Shown here in pieces: positions 51,995 through 60,438 of a stretch of DNA of 64,000 nucleotides. The notes beneath the pieces are model-generated. The model saw only the letters and a list, made by a program, of their open reading frames with translations. It was not told the origin of the DNA and did not search any database. A program made the position numbers and the translations under genes. Position 1 is the first letter of the stretch. Every line of letters starts with the position of its first letter. This stretch comes from Nocardia africana NBRC 100379 (lineage in GTDB: Bacteria; Actinomycetota; Actinomycetes; Mycobacteriales; Mycobacteriaceae), in contig NZ_BDAV01000012.1 in the NCBI RefSeq assembly GCF_001612635.1, forward strand, positions 124,001 through 188,000, read 5' to 3'.

Positions 51995-52930
51995 TCAACT
52001 ACGCCTGCGGTCAGTTGGGTACCATCGTTCATAAATACGACTAGTTTCCATAATCTGCGCCCCCTTTCTGTTATTGCAATCCTCGCACAAGAGCTGAATA
52101 TTGGAGACATCATTCAAGCCGCCGTGCGAAATCGGCACCATATGATCATATTGGCATCGATTCATCGGACTGTGACTCCCACCCAGATCTCGCTCACAGA
52201 AAGCACACCGGCCACGTTCACGAAAAAACGCGGCACGCTTGACCCACTCAGGAATCGCAGCTCTTCGCACCGCAGCACCGTTAGGCGTCTCACGCAAGAA
52301 TCTAGATTCCTCGGAGTCGGCGTCGACGATGTCGATCATTCTAATGTGGTCCGCGATGCACTCGTGAAACCTTCGTAAGAATGACCTATTTGCAAATAGT
52401 ACATAGAAACACTCTTCGGCGAGCTGATCCACGAGGCGATAGTAATCGTCCGGCGATACCTCTTCCCATAGGTCCCAATCTGGCTGGTCGCTCGGATCGT
52501 AGGAAGTGTCTCTGCAGCAGCCGCCGGTTCCATGCTCGACCCATTTATCGAGTTCATCGGTGATTACCCGCACATCGTATCCGTGAGATTTCATCAGGCT
52601 GGTCCCGAGCATCCAGGCCGGGTCCGAATAGCAGTATTCCGGACGTGAGCATCTAGACTTGCGCACGTAATGCGCACGCATAGCGCGATCCAGATCCTCC
52701 ACCAGTATCGTGTCAATCATGTATTCCAGAAATACATGGAGCGCAGACCATCGCCGAAAGGGTTCTACGTAGGCGATTAGTCCTTCATTGAAATGATCAC
52801 CGAACGAGTAGCCGAATGACCCAGTTTGCACGGCAGCATTCACGGTCTGCACGAAGTAGTACGTACCGTAGAATTTGATTTCTACGCGCTCGCTTTCGCG
52901 CTTTGGCCCCCACTCTTGTTCACGCACCAT
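51995..52930 (-). CDS. HNH endonuclease domain protein (C-terminal HNH)
   Basis: 311 residues. The first ~235 residues are unrecognised, with many aromatic and acidic residues (FYGTYYFVQTVNAAVQTGSFGYSFGDHF, DLWEEVSPDDYYRLVDQL). The end is a complete HNH fold: RCAFCERDL, YDHMVPISHGG, NIQLLCEDCNNRKG, with four zinc Cys and the catalytic His in the DH pair. Start ATG 52930 is set by GGGAGG 5 bases upstream. G+C is visibly lower than in the chromosome to the left. Likely cargo of the inserted unit, possibly an anti-phage nuclease (inference). Confidence 0.75.
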   Translation of the reverse strand: MVREQEWGPKRESERVEIKFYGTYYFVQTVNAAVQTGSFGYSFGDHFNEGLIAYVEPFRRWSALHVFLEYMIDTILVEDLDRAMRAHYVRKSRCSRPEYCYSDPAWMLGTSLMKSHGYDVRVITDELDKWVEHGTGGCCRDTSYDPSDQPDWDLWEEVSPDDYYRLVDQLAEECFYVLFANRSFLRRFHECIADHIRMIDIVDADSEESRFLRETPNGAAVRRAAIPEWVKRAAFFRERGRCAFCERDLGGSHSPMNRCQYDHMVPISHGGLNDVSNIQLLCEDCNNRKGAQIMETSRIYERWYPTDRRRS

Positions 52931-53147
52931 GTCGCCTCCCGAACAGCCCCGCTGACCATGCCCCACCTACTCTCGCGGGCAATGCCTGCGGAGAGTTGGA
53001 CTGAGGCGTGTGCAAATGTTTCCACGCGCCGACCGTTCTAGTGGTCGTTTGGTCCTGTTCTGGGTGTGGCAGTGCCGAAGGCGCGCCTTGCCACGTCTGC
53101 AAGTCTCGCTCCTCAGCGCGAGCGAAGGCGGGACACCCTTCGCTTCC

Positions 53148-54122
53148 TTAAAGCCCTGACCCAGTGTTCGGATTCCTAGTTTTTCGGACTTCCAGGAATC
53201 TATCCAATGTTGTGTAGGGCGCTCCGTCATCGAGGTCAGCTTGCGAAAATAGCGGAACCACCGTGGCGTCCCCATACTCCGACCCGTCTTGTAATAAGTA
53301 CAGGTAGCCCTGCTCCTCCCTGTAGTCGGGATCGACCGCAGATCGAACGGAATCGATATACAAATTCAAGTGACGGGTTGCCTCGTATACGAGATCCTCC
53401 ATCAAGTTGCGATCTTTCTTATACCTATCGAGAAGTTCGTGGTAAAGATCCGGATTCCAATTGCTAATCTTGTACCACCGCGGATATATAAGACCTTCGC
53501 CACTCGGAGCATTCTCCGCCTCTGTCATGAATATATTGAGAAGTTGATTAATCACACGTGCAAATCCGACGAGCGAGGTCCTCACCATCTCATGGCCATC
53601 GGGCCACGGCCTAACTTCGACCCAGCGACATAAATTCCGCAGATCTCGGATTAGCGATTCAGTGAGAATCGGATCCACATCGTAGATCAGTACGCCTATG
53701 GTCCGGTGCCATACCGCCAAGTCGATTTGCTTGTCGAACTGGTCCACGATCCTGGCCCACCGCACATCCAGGGCTAGTTGATCTCTATCGATACCTAGGG
53801 ATTCCCTCACCCATTCCTGATGCTCGTTCTTCATCTTGTGAAGCGCAGCCACCGGATGGTCTTCAACGGCTGAATCGATCAAAGTGTGATGCGTTGGGCA
53901 CAAGAGGATCAGGTTGTCAACGGAATCGCGATCGCCTTCGATCGGTTCCTTTCCTCTAGGGCCGTCTTCGCTGCGGCCCACAATGTGAGCTTCCTGCCCG
54001 AGAATTACCGCGATACCGGTCAAATCAGATTTGTGCGCCAATTCAATTCGACATCCCGGGTAGGCGCACCTGCTGCCCGATAGTCCCCACAGGAGCTTTC
54101 GATCCACCACTGAGATCGTCAC
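53148..54122 (-). CDS. HNH endonuclease domain protein (N-terminal HNH)
   Basis: 324 residues. HNH at the start: LLWGLSGSRCAYPGCRIEL, GQEAHIVGRSEDGPRG, NLILLCPTHHTLIDS (zinc Cys pairs and catalytic His in AHI). The remaining ~220 residues are helical and unrecognised (LIRDLRNLCRWVEVRPW; LYHELLDRYKKDRNLMEDLVYEATRHLNLYI). This two-part layout, nuclease plus variable sensor-like half, is common among island-borne defence proteins, but no match is known to me. Start GTG 54122. Lower G+C than the core. About 220 bases separate it from the next HNH gene, same strand. Confidence 0.72.
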   Translation of the reverse strand: MTISVVDRKLLWGLSGSRCAYPGCRIELAHKSDLTGIAVILGQEAHIVGRSEDGPRGKEPIEGDRDSVDNLILLCPTHHTLIDSAVEDHPVAALHKMKNEHQEWVRESLGIDRDQLALDVRWARIVDQFDKQIDLAVWHRTIGVLIYDVDPILTESLIRDLRNLCRWVEVRPWPDGHEMVRTSLVGFARVINQLLNIFMTEAENAPSGEGLIYPRWYKISNWNPDLYHELLDRYKKDRNLMEDLVYEATRHLNLYIDSVRSAVDPDYREEQGYLYLLQDGSEYGDATVVPLFSQADLDDGAPYTTLDRFLEVRKTRNPNTGSGL

Positions 54123-54198
54123 GAGACGCCGCCTGCTAGCTTCAATTTCGGATGCACGGACCGATGGTAGCGCCGGTCGCAGCCGACAGCGGAGTCTT

Positions 54199-54246
54199 GG
54201 CTTTGGGAGCGGAGGGTCGCAGGTTCAAATCCTTTCATCCCGACCA
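54199..54246 (+). pseudogene. 3' fragment of tRNA-Pro(UGG)
   Basis: CTTTGGGAG, then GGTCGCAGGTTCAAATCC and CATCCCGACCA, reproduce the anticodon loop (TGG), T-arm and acceptor 3' strand of actinobacterial tRNA-Pro. The matching acceptor 5' strand and D-arm are not present upstream, and the anticodon stem is broken. It is a remnant, probably an attachment scar of a different element. It lies in the 280-base gap 54123-54402, which otherwise shows nothing. Confidence 0.7.
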
Positions 54247-54402
54247 TCGGATCAGGGCATAGCCCCTGGTCAGCTTGGTGTCCGTGCGCGTCGTCGCGTC
54301 GGGCTGATGTCCGAATTTCACTGCTGCTGAGGGGGGTTCGTCGTTTCTGGAGTTCGGGCGTGTCAAGACTCGTCCACGTGAGGAGCGATACGCTGGCTCC
54401 AG

Positions 54403-54819
54403 CTAGATGTCAGCAACGGCGACCTTGATGCGGTCGATGATGGCTCGCAGCGCGAGAATCTTCTCATCCTGATCCTTTACGCGGGCGTCGAGTCGGTCGA
54501 TCGTTTCGCGTAAGGAGCGCAGCTCTTGTTCCTTTGTGACTGCAGCTCCGACGAGGACCAAGCTAACAAGATTTGCGGGAGGGGCTACCTCCGAAGACTG
54601 CCCAGTCAGAGCCTTCTCGAGGAAACTTCCAAGTGGAGTGTCGGGCTGATAGACCACGGTCCACATGTGCTGTTCTGGGACGAAGCCGGGGGCGGCCACC
54701 TTCAATCCGAGTCTCTTGAGTTTCCTCTGGATTTCGGCGACCGATGCCGGGCCCAGCCGAGAGGCATAGACGTAGTCGCGGAGTTCGCCCCAGTTGACGG
54801 GCACGGCCCCCCCGGCCAA
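54403..54819 (-). CDS. Unknown protein with C-terminal coiled coil
   Basis: 138 residues. WGELRDYVYASRLGPASVAEIQRKLKRLGLKV at the start could be a small helical DNA- or protein-binding unit; a middle part SEVAPPANLVSLVLVGAAV follows; then a heptad-rich helix from about 92 to the end (KEQELRSLRETIDRLDARVKDQDEKILALRAIIDRI), a parallel coiled coil. No family recognised. The start is uncertain (TTG 54819 or GTG 54804). It belongs to the inserted unit. Confidence 0.5.
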   Translation of the reverse strand: MAGGAVPVNWGELRDYVYASRLGPASVAEIQRKLKRLGLKVAAPGFVPEQHMWTVVYQPDTPLGSFLEKALTGQSSEVAPPANLVSLVLVGAAVTKEQELRSLRETIDRLDARVKDQDEKILALRAIIDRIKVAVADI

Positions 54820-55304
54820 ATCGACTGTGTTAGCCAGTTGTTCAAATTATTCGTCGATCTCGGGCATTGACCGTCCTCTATTGACCGTGCAACAAGCGTC
54901 TGATCGCATCATCCCATGATCTTGGTTTGGGTCCCGGCGGATCTCTGGTCGTAAGGTTTGGCGCGAGCAGGTCTGTATGGGGTGACCCACAGCCGGTTGC
55001 CTGGGCTGGATACCGGCGGATTCCGCCTTGGCTGCGGGAGGTCAAGTCGGGGACGGCAGGCGTCGCGCCCAGCACTGCCTCGTTGATGAAAGTGGTCAGA
55101 TAGGAATGGCCGGCGTTCTACCACGTCGCCAGAGCGGCGCCGACGCGCCCGACGCGCCCGCTTGCCGCGGCTTGCGTAGGCGGGCGGTTGCGCGGCGCCG
55201 CGAAGCGCCGCCGCTTGATCCTCTATAGCCAAATTCGGCAACGACTCATGCAGGTGAGTGCATTTGCTCGCCGAGACAGCCTGTGCGCGGCGAGACTTGG
55301 AAGC
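54820..55304. other. Upstream part of the duplicated segment, copy 1, with GC-rich palindromes
   Basis: From about 54978 this sequence is homologous to 62597 onward. Flanks are conserved, but the stretch 55130-55210 is a GC-rich tangle of short palindromes (e.g. GCGGCGC-CGCGAA-GCGCCGC, 55192-55211) whose sequence differs from that in copy 2. After it comes a conserved block TTGATCCTCTATAGCC and an inverted repeat ATGCA-GGTGAG-TGCAT (55248-55263) before the gene start. It probably contains the promoter. Confidence 0.6.
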
Positions 55305-56150
55305 ATGGCTGAGCTTGCGCTGACGGCGGACCGTCGTGAAGAACTGGCCGGGTTGTTGGGGGACGAACAGCGTCTTCGGACCGAGTATCCGAAGGTGGCG
55401 GAGTACCTCGACACCGCGCCGATGCTGCCGGGGACGGGGAACGACCAGGCCGACGCAGCGTTCGATTTGCGGCTCGCGCATTACATGACAGGCGGGCCGT
55501 CGATCAGCGCGAACCCATATTGGGACATCGTGGCGCCGTCGGTGTCCGAGTATCAGGGGCGCCGGGTGGTGGACGGTGGCCGGCCGCGAGGAAGCGCGCG
55601 ACTGGGATTCGCGCAGACCACTTGCAGGCCGCCTATGCCTACGCGATTCCGTCGCCGGAGACCGTGGTGTGGATGAACCAATTCTGCAATGGGCGTTCGG
55701 TTGTCGAGCTCGGGGCCGGCCGCGGCTACTGGGCTGCGCAGCTGGCGAGCGCCGGTCCGGACGTTGCGGCGTATGACTCGGAACCGCCGGACCGGTCCGA
55801 GAATCCGTCGTTCACTCGGGCCGAAGGCCAAGCGGATGTCTGGCTGAGTGTTGGTGATCTCGGGCAGTTCGCTGCGCGGTCGGTCGGCAGTGCCGATGAG
55901 GTTCTGTTCCTGTGCTGGCCGCCTGGATGGGGCAACACGATGGCGTCGGATGCGCTGGCGGCCTTCGAGGCGAACGGCGGCCGCCGGTTGGTCTACATCG
56001 GTGAGCCGAAGGGCGGAAAGACCGGCGATGACGCCTTTTACGATGCGCTGAACTCGCGATGGAAGATCGAATCCGAGGATTCGAGATTTGTCTCTTGGTG
56101 GAACCTCGCCGATCGCGCTCAAGGTTGGGCCCGTCGATAGACACATCTGG
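54978..56150. repeat. Segmental duplication, copy 1 (about 1.17 kb)
   Basis: Similar over nearly its whole length to 62597-63770, in the same orientation, 7.6 kb apart. It includes the upstream region and the whole methyltransferase frame. Identity is highest from 55,640 to 56,100. Confidence 0.9.
55305..56140 (+). pseudogene. SAM methyltransferase, frameshifted copy
   Basis: Aligned with the intact copy at 62933, codons match from ATG 55305 (MAELALTADRREELAGLLGDEQ) to GFAQT. There one T is missing (CAGACCA-CTTGCAGG against CAGACCATCTTGCAGG) at 55620/55621. The original frame then ends after about 20 wrong residues (55676). The rest of the protein continues in another frame to the TAG at 56140, including the SAM motif VVELGAGRGYWAAQL. 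Catalytic half and N-terminal half are thus separated; without an internal start it is dead. Confidence 0.88.
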
Positions 56151-56262
56151 CGTTCGGGCGAGATCCGGATCAGGTTCGGGCGATCCGAAACGAATGTGCC
56201 ACGCCTGCGCACAGATCGGACGAGCCCTTGGAAAGGTGTTACTCCTGCTTGGTCTTTCCGGG

Positions 56263-57450
56263 TCAGATCTTGACGTTCGCCCATCGGGCGAATTGGGCGA
56301 GGTTGTCCGTGCCGCGGCGGCTGTGCGCCAGGACGCGGATAGTCTCGTGGACCTGAGAGTGGTTTCGGGTCAACTCTGGAGCGACCTTGTGGGCCTGCTG
56401 GAGGGTCAGTAGGGCTCGCTGTTTGTCGCCGTGTAGGAGCCAGGCTCGGGAGAGGTCGATGAAGTGGTGGCCGGCTCGTGAGGGGGCTACCGAAGTGGGC
56501 AGGCGGATATCTGCGGCGCGGGAGATCGCGGTGGTTCCGTCGGACAGTTCGACTGGTATTGCTACCGAATGGATGTCGACGTTGGAAGGCCGAAAGCCGG
56601 TGCCGTAATGGCGGAATCGAGTGGATCCGATCGCATTTGCGATTTGCCGTGCCTCGGTGAGGTGCGAGTCGGCGGTCACCGCGTCGGCGGCGCGGGCCGC
56701 GAGGATCGATCCGCGCAGATGCAGGGCGCCACGGACCGCCAGTAGATCCGGCGAGGTGGCTATGTCTTCGCTTGCGGCATAGGCACGTTCGATCGTCTTC
56801 TGGCCGCCGGCGTACGCGCCCGAGTAGAGCAAGATGAGGGCCCGGTTGTATTCAGCGGCGACCGGCCAGATCGGATCACCGCTGCGCGATGCGGCCCAAC
56901 CGCAACGGTCGGCGGCCAGTCCTGCCAGATCTAGATATCCGTACTGGTAGGCGAAAAGCATTGCCTTGGAATAGGCGTACGCGAGAGCGGAATGCACTTC
57001 TTCCGAGCGCCTGCCGGAACTCTCCGCGTCGGCCAGCAGGTGCAGGCCCCGAATCACATCGGGAAGTTCAGCCGTGAGGTCGGTGTAGCGTGCGCGACGC
57101 ATTCCCTCCCGCACACGATCCAAAGCGGCACTGAGGTCCTCGAACGTCAGCGGTATCGCGGGCGGCTCATCGTCGAACGCCAGAATCGAGCGCCGCAACT
57201 CCGGGATCGTCGCATGCGCCGCTGCGTCCGCCCGAACCGGCGAGTACGGCTGCCCGGTCAGGTCGCCGATTCCGACGCCCAGAACCCGCGCGACAGCGGC
57301 TATGAACGCTGGCGACGCGGCGCGGTCACCCTGTTCGACCTTGCGGAGCAAGGACAGAGAGACAGACGCTCTCTGGGCCAGCTGGACTTGCGTAAGACGC
57401 CCTAGTTTCCGCGCCCTGGCAACGCGTTCACCAGCCCCCATCTCGTCCAT
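56263..57450 (-). CDS. XRE-family regulator with TPR-like C-terminus
   Basis: 395 residues. HTH at about 8-62 (ARKLGRLTQVQLAQRASVSLSLLRKVEQGDRAASPAFIAAVARVLGV), then a long helical tetratricopeptide-like region to the end (AALDRVREGMRRARY; HSALAYAYSKAMLFAYQYGYLDLAGLAADRC; ALLTLQQAHKVAP). This type is frequent in actinomycetes and often senses a small molecule or peptide. A perfect inverted repeat TGCCACA-GGT-TGTGGCA sits 10 bases before the start, suggesting autoregulation. ATG 57450 or 57441. Divergent from two small genes. Confidence 0.85.
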   Translation of the reverse strand: MDEMGAGERVARARKLGRLTQVQLAQRASVSLSLLRKVEQGDRAASPAFIAAVARVLGVGIGDLTGQPYSPVRADAAAHATIPELRRSILAFDDEPPAIPLTFEDLSAALDRVREGMRRARYTDLTAELPDVIRGLHLLADAESSGRRSEEVHSALAYAYSKAMLFAYQYGYLDLAGLAADRCGWAASRSGDPIWPVAAEYNRALILLYSGAYAGGQKTIERAYAASEDIATSPDLLAVRGALHLRGSILAARAADAVTADSHLTEARQIANAIGSTRFRHYGTGFRPSNVDIHSVAIPVELSDGTTAISRAADIRLPTSVAPSRAGHHFIDLSRAWLLHGDKQRALLTLQQAHKVAPELTRNHSQVHETIRVLAHSRRGTDNLAQFARWANVKI

Positions 57451-57460
57451 AAGCCCACAG

Positions 57461-57477
57461 TGCCACAGGTTGTGGCA
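57461..57477. promoter_or_regulatory. Inverted repeat, probable XRE operator
   Basis: TGCCACA-GGT-TGTGGCA is a perfect 7-3-7 inverted repeat between the XRE gene (start 57450, - strand) and the divergent small genes (57588, + strand). Spacing of half-sites by one helical turn suits a dimeric HTH protein. Confidence 0.6.
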
Positions 57478-57587
57478 TTACGCAGGCGCCTTCCGCGGCG
57501 ACTCTGAATGCGGTCCGGGCGCCGGGTGTTGCAGTCCTCGGCGCCCGGGTCCGACCAAGGACGGTTCAGCGAAGGGGGCTCGACACG

Positions 57588-57698
57588 ATGACAGGTTGTG
57601 ACTGGATTTTGGTTCTGCTCGCGATGGGGTTGTCCGACCTCACCTGGGCACTGATACGCATCCCATCGCGCGACGAGCGCCGCGAGGAAGGCCGATGA
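57588..57698 (+). CDS. 36-residue hydrophobic peptide gene
   Basis: MTGCDWILVLLAMGLSDLTWALIRIPSRDERREEGR: one hydrophobic helix (about 5-24) and a charged tail. The stop overlaps the next ATG (ATGA), so it is coupled to the downstream gene. A purine-rich AAGGGGG lies about 9 bases before ATG 57588. Divergent from the XRE gene and possibly under the same operator. No homolog recognised. Confidence 0.5.
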   Translation: MTGCDWILVLLAMGLSDLTWALIRIPSRDERREEGR

Positions 57699-58009
57699 CG
57701 GATCCGCGGCCGATCGGCTTGGGATGGGTTCATCCGGAGGCGTCGGCACCGGACTGGGATATGGCACAGGTTCGGCGGCTGGCGAGCCGCCTCGGCTACC
57801 GCCTGGTGTGGGCGCCGGAGACGAGCTGGATTCCGTTGCCGGACCAAGTACGGGAATCGGGCGCAGAGGCCGTAATCGCCCCATCTACCGCCCATTTCGA
57901 CCCACTCACGCTGAACGCCGTGATGATGGTGGCCGACGTGGAGACCGTACTGCCGCGACTCAGCTTCGCTCGCTGGACAACGAGATCGCCCTCCGAGCGG
58001 AATCGGTGA
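57695..58009 (+). CDS. Unknown 104-residue protein
   Basis: MTDPRPIGLGWVHPEASAPDWDMAQVRRLASRLGYRLVW, then alternating strands and helices (SGAEAVIAPSTAHFDPLTLNAVMMVADVETVLPRLSFARW). The alpha/beta pattern with GYRLVW and EAVIAPS could be a small Rossmann-like or resolvase-like fold, but no catalytic Ser in the resolvase position is evident and I do not assign one. ATG 57695 overlaps the preceding stop. Last gene before repeat B. Confidence 0.55.
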   Translation: MTDPRPIGLGWVHPEASAPDWDMAQVRRLASRLGYRLVWAPETSWIPLPDQVRESGAEAVIAPSTAHFDPLTLNAVMMVADVETVLPRLSFARWTTRSPSERNR

Positions 58010-58057
58010 TCGCGGGGCCGGCTCGTCCCGACAGAAGGCACGGCCGACCTATGACTA

Positions 58058-58148
58058 CGAAGAAGGCCCCGCCGCAGTGCGACGGGGCCTTCTTTCTGCG
58101 CGCCCGGAGAGACTCGAACTCCCAACCTTCTGATGGGTTTGTGTGTAT
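58058..58148. repeat. Direct repeat B: terminator plus 3' half of tRNA-Arg(UCU), probable attachment-site scar
   Basis: Same structure as repeat A: hairpin 58060-58071 with 58083-58094, and tRNA-Arg(UCU) 3' half at 58099-58134 (- strand), here with a complete T-arm. No 5' half follows, so an intact tRNA gene, if present, must lie beyond the right edge of the window. The second shared block is at 58236-58269. The 360-base gap 58010-58369 holds only these repeats and the promoter of the next gene. Confidence 0.78.
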
Positions 58149-58369
58149 TCCTCTGTCCGGCAGAATCCGTTAGTCATGTTGTGCAACAAAAGATTTCGGC
58201 AACCTAGTTCGTGCACCGTGCGCAGCGATCCGGGGTTGTACGCGGACGTTTGTACGGCCAAAATAACGGTGCGCTCGCGACATCCTGCAACAGTCGGAGG
58301 ACTGCGCTTGAAGCGTCCAGGGCGCGTGTCATCGGTGGTGAGGCTGTGTTTTGAAGTACGGTAGTCTGC

Positions 58370-59167
58370 GTGCTTCGTCGCTTCGTCTACCTAGATGTAA
58401 CAGCCTTGGACCAGTACATCGCTGCCTTAGAAGGCGGGTTAGCTTCGGAAATCCAAACGCGTTCGAAGTTGTCGGGCGGTGGGGAAGCCGGCGTGGACGC
58501 CAAGGTGTTAAAGGCCACTGGGAGGCGTGCACGCGAGAGTGAAGAGTCGCGAAAGTACACCGATGCGCCAGAGGCCCGATTCGATCGCCTGGTTGCGGCG
58601 GCCGATGACGATCCGGAAGAACTCGGCTGGTTCGAAGTCGGTGAGCCCGAGCAGGACTTCAAAGAGGCTGGTATTGGGGCGATGATCTCTTGGGAATGTG
58701 AAATCTTCATTCCCGATTACGTTCGGATGATCGCCCGGTCCGGTGAAATGCAAGCAGCGCTTCAAATGATGCAAACGGCCATGCCAATGGCTGAACAGCT
58801 AGGATTTGACACTGATGGAATGCCTTCAGCTGAACAAATTACGGCGATGTCCGGCTTCTTGAACAGTGTTAACGCGAGCCTCCTCGTGGTAGGTGAGGAC
58901 ATCGACACCGACTGGCGAGTCTGTGGAACTCTTACAGATGAATTCATACGACGAGGCGAGATTGATGGCCCCGCCCGAATCGTAGGAAAAATCTCCAAAA
59001 AGCTGCGGCCGGACGAGTGGAAGCCGTACTTGACATTTCCAGGGATGAATATCCTTCCGCGTGACGAGCGGCGTAAACTCGCCCGCACACGTCCGGATGC
59101 TAATAACGAAAACCAGTTTTTGCAGGGCCCCGCCCTCGTGCTTGAGCTACTCGCAATTTATCGATAA
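58370..59167 (+). CDS. DUF6414-like protein
   Basis: 265 residues. The start LRRFVYLDVTALDQYIAALEGGLASEIQTRSKLSGGGEAGVDAKV, with a D-x-Y-I-A-x-L-x-G-G helix followed by a Gly-rich stretch, is how I remember DUF6414 proteins; the later part (EAGIGAMISWECEIFIPDYVRMIARSGEMQAALQMM; LPRDERRKLARTR) is a soluble alpha/beta domain. Function unknown; these genes are often on mobile DNA. GTG 58370 is the start. Codon use and lower G+C differ from the chromosome at the left. Confidence 0.6.
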   Translation: MLRRFVYLDVTALDQYIAALEGGLASEIQTRSKLSGGGEAGVDAKVLKATGRRARESEESRKYTDAPEARFDRLVAAADDDPEELGWFEVGEPEQDFKEAGIGAMISWECEIFIPDYVRMIARSGEMQAALQMMQTAMPMAEQLGFDTDGMPSAEQITAMSGFLNSVNASLLVVGEDIDTDWRVCGTLTDEFIRRGEIDGPARIVGKISKKLRPDEWKPYLTFPGMNILPRDERRKLARTRPDANNENQFLQGPALVLELLAIYR

Positions 59168-59288
59168 CCCGCAACAGATGCTTGGACAGATAGTGTCAGG
59201 CTGATTGTCGGGGCTAGCACGGGAAGCTCCCTGCAGGTCGACCGCAATGGCCGACCTGCCGTCAGTCGCGTTCGCGAGATAGAGGGGG

Positions 59289-60302
59289 TTAGCCTGCGCT
59301 CGCACGGTTCTCGCCAAAAATGGCCCTTTCTAGCAGCTGAGTAACGAATGCACGAAGCGCGGGTAGCTTGTGTCGCAGTTCCTCTTGACTAGGGCGGCAG
59401 GCGTTCCCATGCACGATGTTGCTCCGCATGCTGTAGGCGCTAGCGAAGAAATCACTTGGCGCCAAACCGTCATAAGTGGCTTTGCCCAGGATTCCGGCCA
59501 AAGTTCGGCCGGTCTCGGTGATCGAATATCGCTGCCCATTCCCTAGGTAGCCGCTCAGGCTATTACGTTCGTTCGCCGGAAGATCCGACTGTTCCGTTTG
59601 TCGGATGAAGGTCTTGATCAATTTGCGATACTCGGGAGACCGCTTAGCAGGCCGCAAAATCGCCTCAACGGCCGTGACGAGTAGGACAAACTGCGTTTCA
59701 ACGTTGTCGTCGAACAACGAAGAATGCATAAGGTTGAACGCCAAGACTTGCTCGTCCGATACGCCCGGATCCGCTTGCTGTACAGCGTGCAGGCGCTCTA
59801 AGAGTGCCCGACCGGACCGGACCGCCGTGGCGGAGGCCCCGAACCGTCCGAACTTCGCCGGCGGGTCCGCGGGGTATACCAACAAGCCATGGTGGTCACG
59901 GAAAAGCGCGGTTCCTTCAGGGATGGCGACTGGAATGAACTCCGTCGACATGGGCTCGGCATATGGCTGGTCTTCGTCTCCGATGTCGATGCCGATGTAG
60001 TGACTGGCGAATGTCATGAGTAGCCATCGCCGCCAGCGTTTTCCAGCGGAGATAGCCTCTGCCGCTGTTGGGTATCGGCCACCTTCCAAGAGGAGTTGAG
60101 TTGCCTTGTCGATGGTTTCCCCCGGTAATAGAGGTCGAATCCAAACGGATGGTTCTTCGGCTGGTGATAGGACGAAGCGCTCTGCGGCGACGTCGAGTTG
60201 GTTCGCGGGCGCGAGGAGGATCGTATTGCGGAAGTTGTAGTCGACCACCTGGGGATGTTCCCACGCCAGTGCCTGAATGTTCGTGCGGGATACACGCCGC
60301 AT
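59289..60302 (-). CDS. Apea-like HEPN domain protein
   Basis: 337 residues. The C-terminal ~110 residues form the Apea-like HEPN fold: FVLLVTAVEAIL and then SAYSMRSNIVHGN, carrying the RNase-type R-x4-H motif (R293, H298). HEPN proteins with this motif are metal-independent RNases common in toxin-antitoxin and anti-phage systems. The N-terminal ~190 residues are unrecognised (DYNFRNTILLAPANQLDVAAERFVLSP; ALFRDHHGLLVYP). No adjacent nucleotidyltransferase (MNT) antitoxin gene is seen. ATG 60302. Low G+C for this genome. Confidence 0.75.
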   Translation of the reverse strand: MRRVSRTNIQALAWEHPQVVDYNFRNTILLAPANQLDVAAERFVLSPAEEPSVWIRPLLPGETIDKATQLLLEGGRYPTAAEAISAGKRWRRWLLMTFASHYIGIDIGDEDQPYAEPMSTEFIPVAIPEGTALFRDHHGLLVYPADPPAKFGRFGASATAVRSGRALLERLHAVQQADPGVSDEQVLAFNLMHSSLFDDNVETQFVLLVTAVEAILRPAKRSPEYRKLIKTFIRQTEQSDLPANERNSLSGYLGNGQRYSITETGRTLAGILGKATYDGLAPSDFFASAYSMRSNIVHGNACRPSQEELRHKLPALRAFVTQLLERAIFGENRASAG

Positions 60303-60438
60303 CGGTGAATGAGGTGCCAGTCCGACGGCAGGTCGGACCTCGTCCTATATCTATGTGGGCGGCTGCGAGATCGTTCTTAGACGTTCTTCGTGTTTCCTGG
60401 TCTTTTCGGCATCCGACGGCCCGGGAGACTCACCGGGT

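Noticed and set aside
51725..52378. 217-codon + strand frame
   Set aside because: It overlaps the well-supported HNH gene on the opposite strand, has no family resemblance and starts inside the repeated att-like block.
54181..54246. Possible complete tRNA-Pro(UGG) gene
   Set aside because: The 5' acceptor strand and D-arm cannot be found and the anticodon stem does not pair; only the 3' half is present.
51566..58148. Complete integrative conjugative element between the two repeats
   Set aside because: No integrase, excisionase, replication initiator or FtsK/TraB-type transfer gene is visible, so only a scarred or trans-dependent unit is supported.
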